A model generated the notes under the pieces. It ran no database searches. It was not told where the DNA came from and saw only the letters and a list, made by a program, of their open reading frames with translations. Shown here piece after piece: positions 30,557 through 31,995 of a stretch of 31,995 nucleotides of DNA (positions within the stretch are counted from its first letter, which is position 1; each line of letters starts with the position of its first letter). The position numbers and the translations under genes were made by a program. Source of the DNA: Trichosphaerium sp. ATCC 40318 (taxonomy: Eukaryota; Discosea; Flabellinia; Trichosidae). The stretch covers positions 1 through 31,995 of the forward strand of contig JALMLS010000007.1 of the NCBI GenBank assembly GCA_038496445.1. The letters are read 5' to 3'.

Positions 30557-30761
30557 GGTTGGAGCGTTGTAGTGCTGTAATTGCTAAAATTATAACACCC
30601 AACTTTTCTACGCAATTAGTCAACTGAGATCAGTACAAGCAGAAAACACTGACAATTAAGTCGTTGCACCCAATTGTTTGCTGCAAGTGCTATTGACGCG
30701 GGGATTGGTCAGTACACTGCCCTTTGAAACAAAGTCCCCGCCAACAACGAGAATACTCGCT
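30557..30761. promoter_or_regulatory. Shared divergent promoter region of ATG3 and DNMT1
   Basis: Only 205 bp separate the two start codons. It includes an inverted CCAAT box (ATTGG at 30704-30708) beside GACGCGGGG (30695-30703) and a TCCCCGCC (30735-30742), which resemble E2F/MBF-type cell-cycle sites. No TATA box is evident. Factor assignments are inference from motif resemblance. Confidence 0.45.
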
Positions 30762-31995
30762 ATGCAAGACTCCTTTCCATTTGGAGACATTCTAGGAGGT
30801 AATGTAATATTGTAGCCGTTTTCTGTTCTCATTTTGAATCATTCGTTTCAAAATAGCGTTGAGTGCCACTCATTCGACCCCAAATATTGCTTGATAATTC
30901 TCAATAACCAACTCTTTTGGTTTTATGTAATTTATTGACCTTATTAGAACCACTTCAACCTACAGGCATTGGGAGCGAAGTGGACGTAAGCCCACTATTT
31001 AACGAAGCAGTACGCAACGACTTTTTTTATGTTAATAATTTTTCGAAAAATTATGTACTAGCCATAAGTGGTATTCTAAAGCTCTCAGGTAACAGAAGAT
31101 GGTATTGCAATTCGTAACCTAGATACATTTTATTTCTACGATGATGCTGTAGATGGAGAAAGTGTAGCTGTTCCTCTAGAGTCTCTTGCTTATACATACA
31201 ATCACTCATTGGCGTGCTCAGCAGACGTAGTACACATAACCCGACAAAGTAACGCCTATTCTACAAAAAAGCAGTATTTATTAACTCCATTTGCAGACGG
31301 TGCTCCACAATACCTTACTAACAATAGAATTCGCGTACGCGTTATTGTAAAGGAATGGGCAATCCAATTTTCGCCGATGTCGATAATGGTACAAGCTTAA
31401 CCTCAAAATGTTGCCTTAAATACTCCTAATACGGCCTTTTTGTTTACTCGCTTGTTTTAGGTTAGGACTGACTACGCTTGGTATCACCTCATTGAACCAT
31501 CGCCACAATTTGAACCAAGCTTTAAGACTACCAAACTCATTTTTCATATCTGCTTCGTGTTACAACAACTCTGCCTTACGTCTCATAACGTAACATACCA
31601 AGATTTTTTAAAACACGTACGCTACGCGTGAACTAAAATAATAATTAATTAGATTTTCACCAACTTCTCTAGCTTGACGCCAAGTTTCATGGTAAAGTAC
31701 TAGAATGTCATGTAATTGATGGACGTGTACTTCCACATATTATAGCTCAGTTTGAACATGATACTCTAGTCAGTAAAGCACCATTTTTTCAACAATTAGT
31801 ACAAGTACTAAGAGTACGTGAAGTAAAAAAACAAATTTAAATATAGAAGTGTCATGTCATAACATTCCCTTCCTTAGAGCCGACAAATGAATAACGTAGA
31901 TCAAACACATCCATCTGTACGATTTTCACATCACAAAAGACGCTCTGTATTGAACCCTATCGTACATTTACAAAAAAAAAATTATTGATGATTTT
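30762..31995 (+). CDS. DNMT1-type cytosine-5 methyltransferase, N-terminal RFTS part (cut by window edge)
   Basis: Maintenance-type DNA methyltransferase; only the regulatory N-terminus is in view. Exons: 30762-30798, 30948-31009, 31089-31388, 31461-31616, 31673-31813, and one from 31878 to beyond the useful sequence. The replication-foci-targeting fold is recognised from EDGIAIRNLDTFYFYDD, RVRVIVKEWAIQFSP, VRTDYAWYHLIEPSPQFEPS, a helical part ending YQDFLKH, and APFFQQLVQVL. In DNMT1 this domain targets the enzyme to replicating chromatin and inhibits the catalytic site until relieved. BAH and catalytic domains must lie to the right and cannot be checked. Exons 3-5 are firm. Exons 1-2 (MQDSFPFGDILG, EPLQPTGIGSEVD) are less so, since the intron between them is about 149 nt and alternative acceptors exist. 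Confidence 0.8.

Overview
This is nuclear DNA of a eukaryote. Almost every gene is broken by short GT-AG introns (about 40-120 nt, T-rich before the acceptor), and there are no operons or Shine-Dalgarno signals. The standard genetic code fits, since TAA, TAG and TGA all end supported frames. The DNA is AT-rich. The gene set (DNMT1-type RFTS protein, ATG3, an Abitram/Simiate homologue, a TPR-SET protein, PIN-like carrier, zinc-cluster PARP, F-box proteins, GPI-anchored surface proteins, a hAT transposon) fits a fungus, especially an early-diverging one, or a related unicellular eukaryote. I cannot fix the lineage from this window. Most gene models below were built by joining reading frames across introns by hand. 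Where every exon junction keeps frame and the product matches a family, I rate them high.

Layout: 1-844 (-) 5' part of an unrecognised helical protein; 1231-2727 (+) mitochondrial carrier; 2728-4801 no supported gene; 4802-5985 (-) PARP with three Cys/His clusters; 5986-6968 gap with a small GC-rich repeat cluster; 6969-8312 (+) nine-exon F-box protein; 8851-9574 (-) small orphan gene; 10006-14233 a complete-looking hAT transposon with 8-bp target duplications; 14304-14667 (+) small orphan gene; 15275-15821 (-) weak candidate; 16219-18599 (+) TPR-SET protein; 18991-20831 (+) PIN-like (auxin efflux carrier family) transporter; 20984-23771 (-) large cysteine-rich, probably GPI-anchored protein; 24418-24835 (-) unresolved exons; 24858-26090 (-) intronless F-box/LRR protein; 26725-27723 (+) small GPI-type surface protein; 28102-28930 (-) Abitram; 29106-30556 (-) ATG3; 30762-end (+) DNMT1 N-terminus, cut by the window edge.

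There is no pathway cluster; this is ordinary eukaryotic gene order with two close divergent pairs. ATG3 and DNMT1 share about 205 bp of upstream DNA. The hAT element sits between two divergent small genes. The most unusual structure is inside that hAT. Its first intron is about 1.87 kb, against well under 0.4 kb elsewhere, and at both ends it carries dense arrays of the motif ATTATACCAT/ATGGTATAAT. One array is a near-exact 80-bp tandem repeat with a palindromic core and the other has a 20-22-bp period. Other points of interest are an unusual preference for C at intron position +4 (GTACGT donors), an apparent excess of the palindrome CACGTG, and the multi-exon cysteine-rich surface protein.
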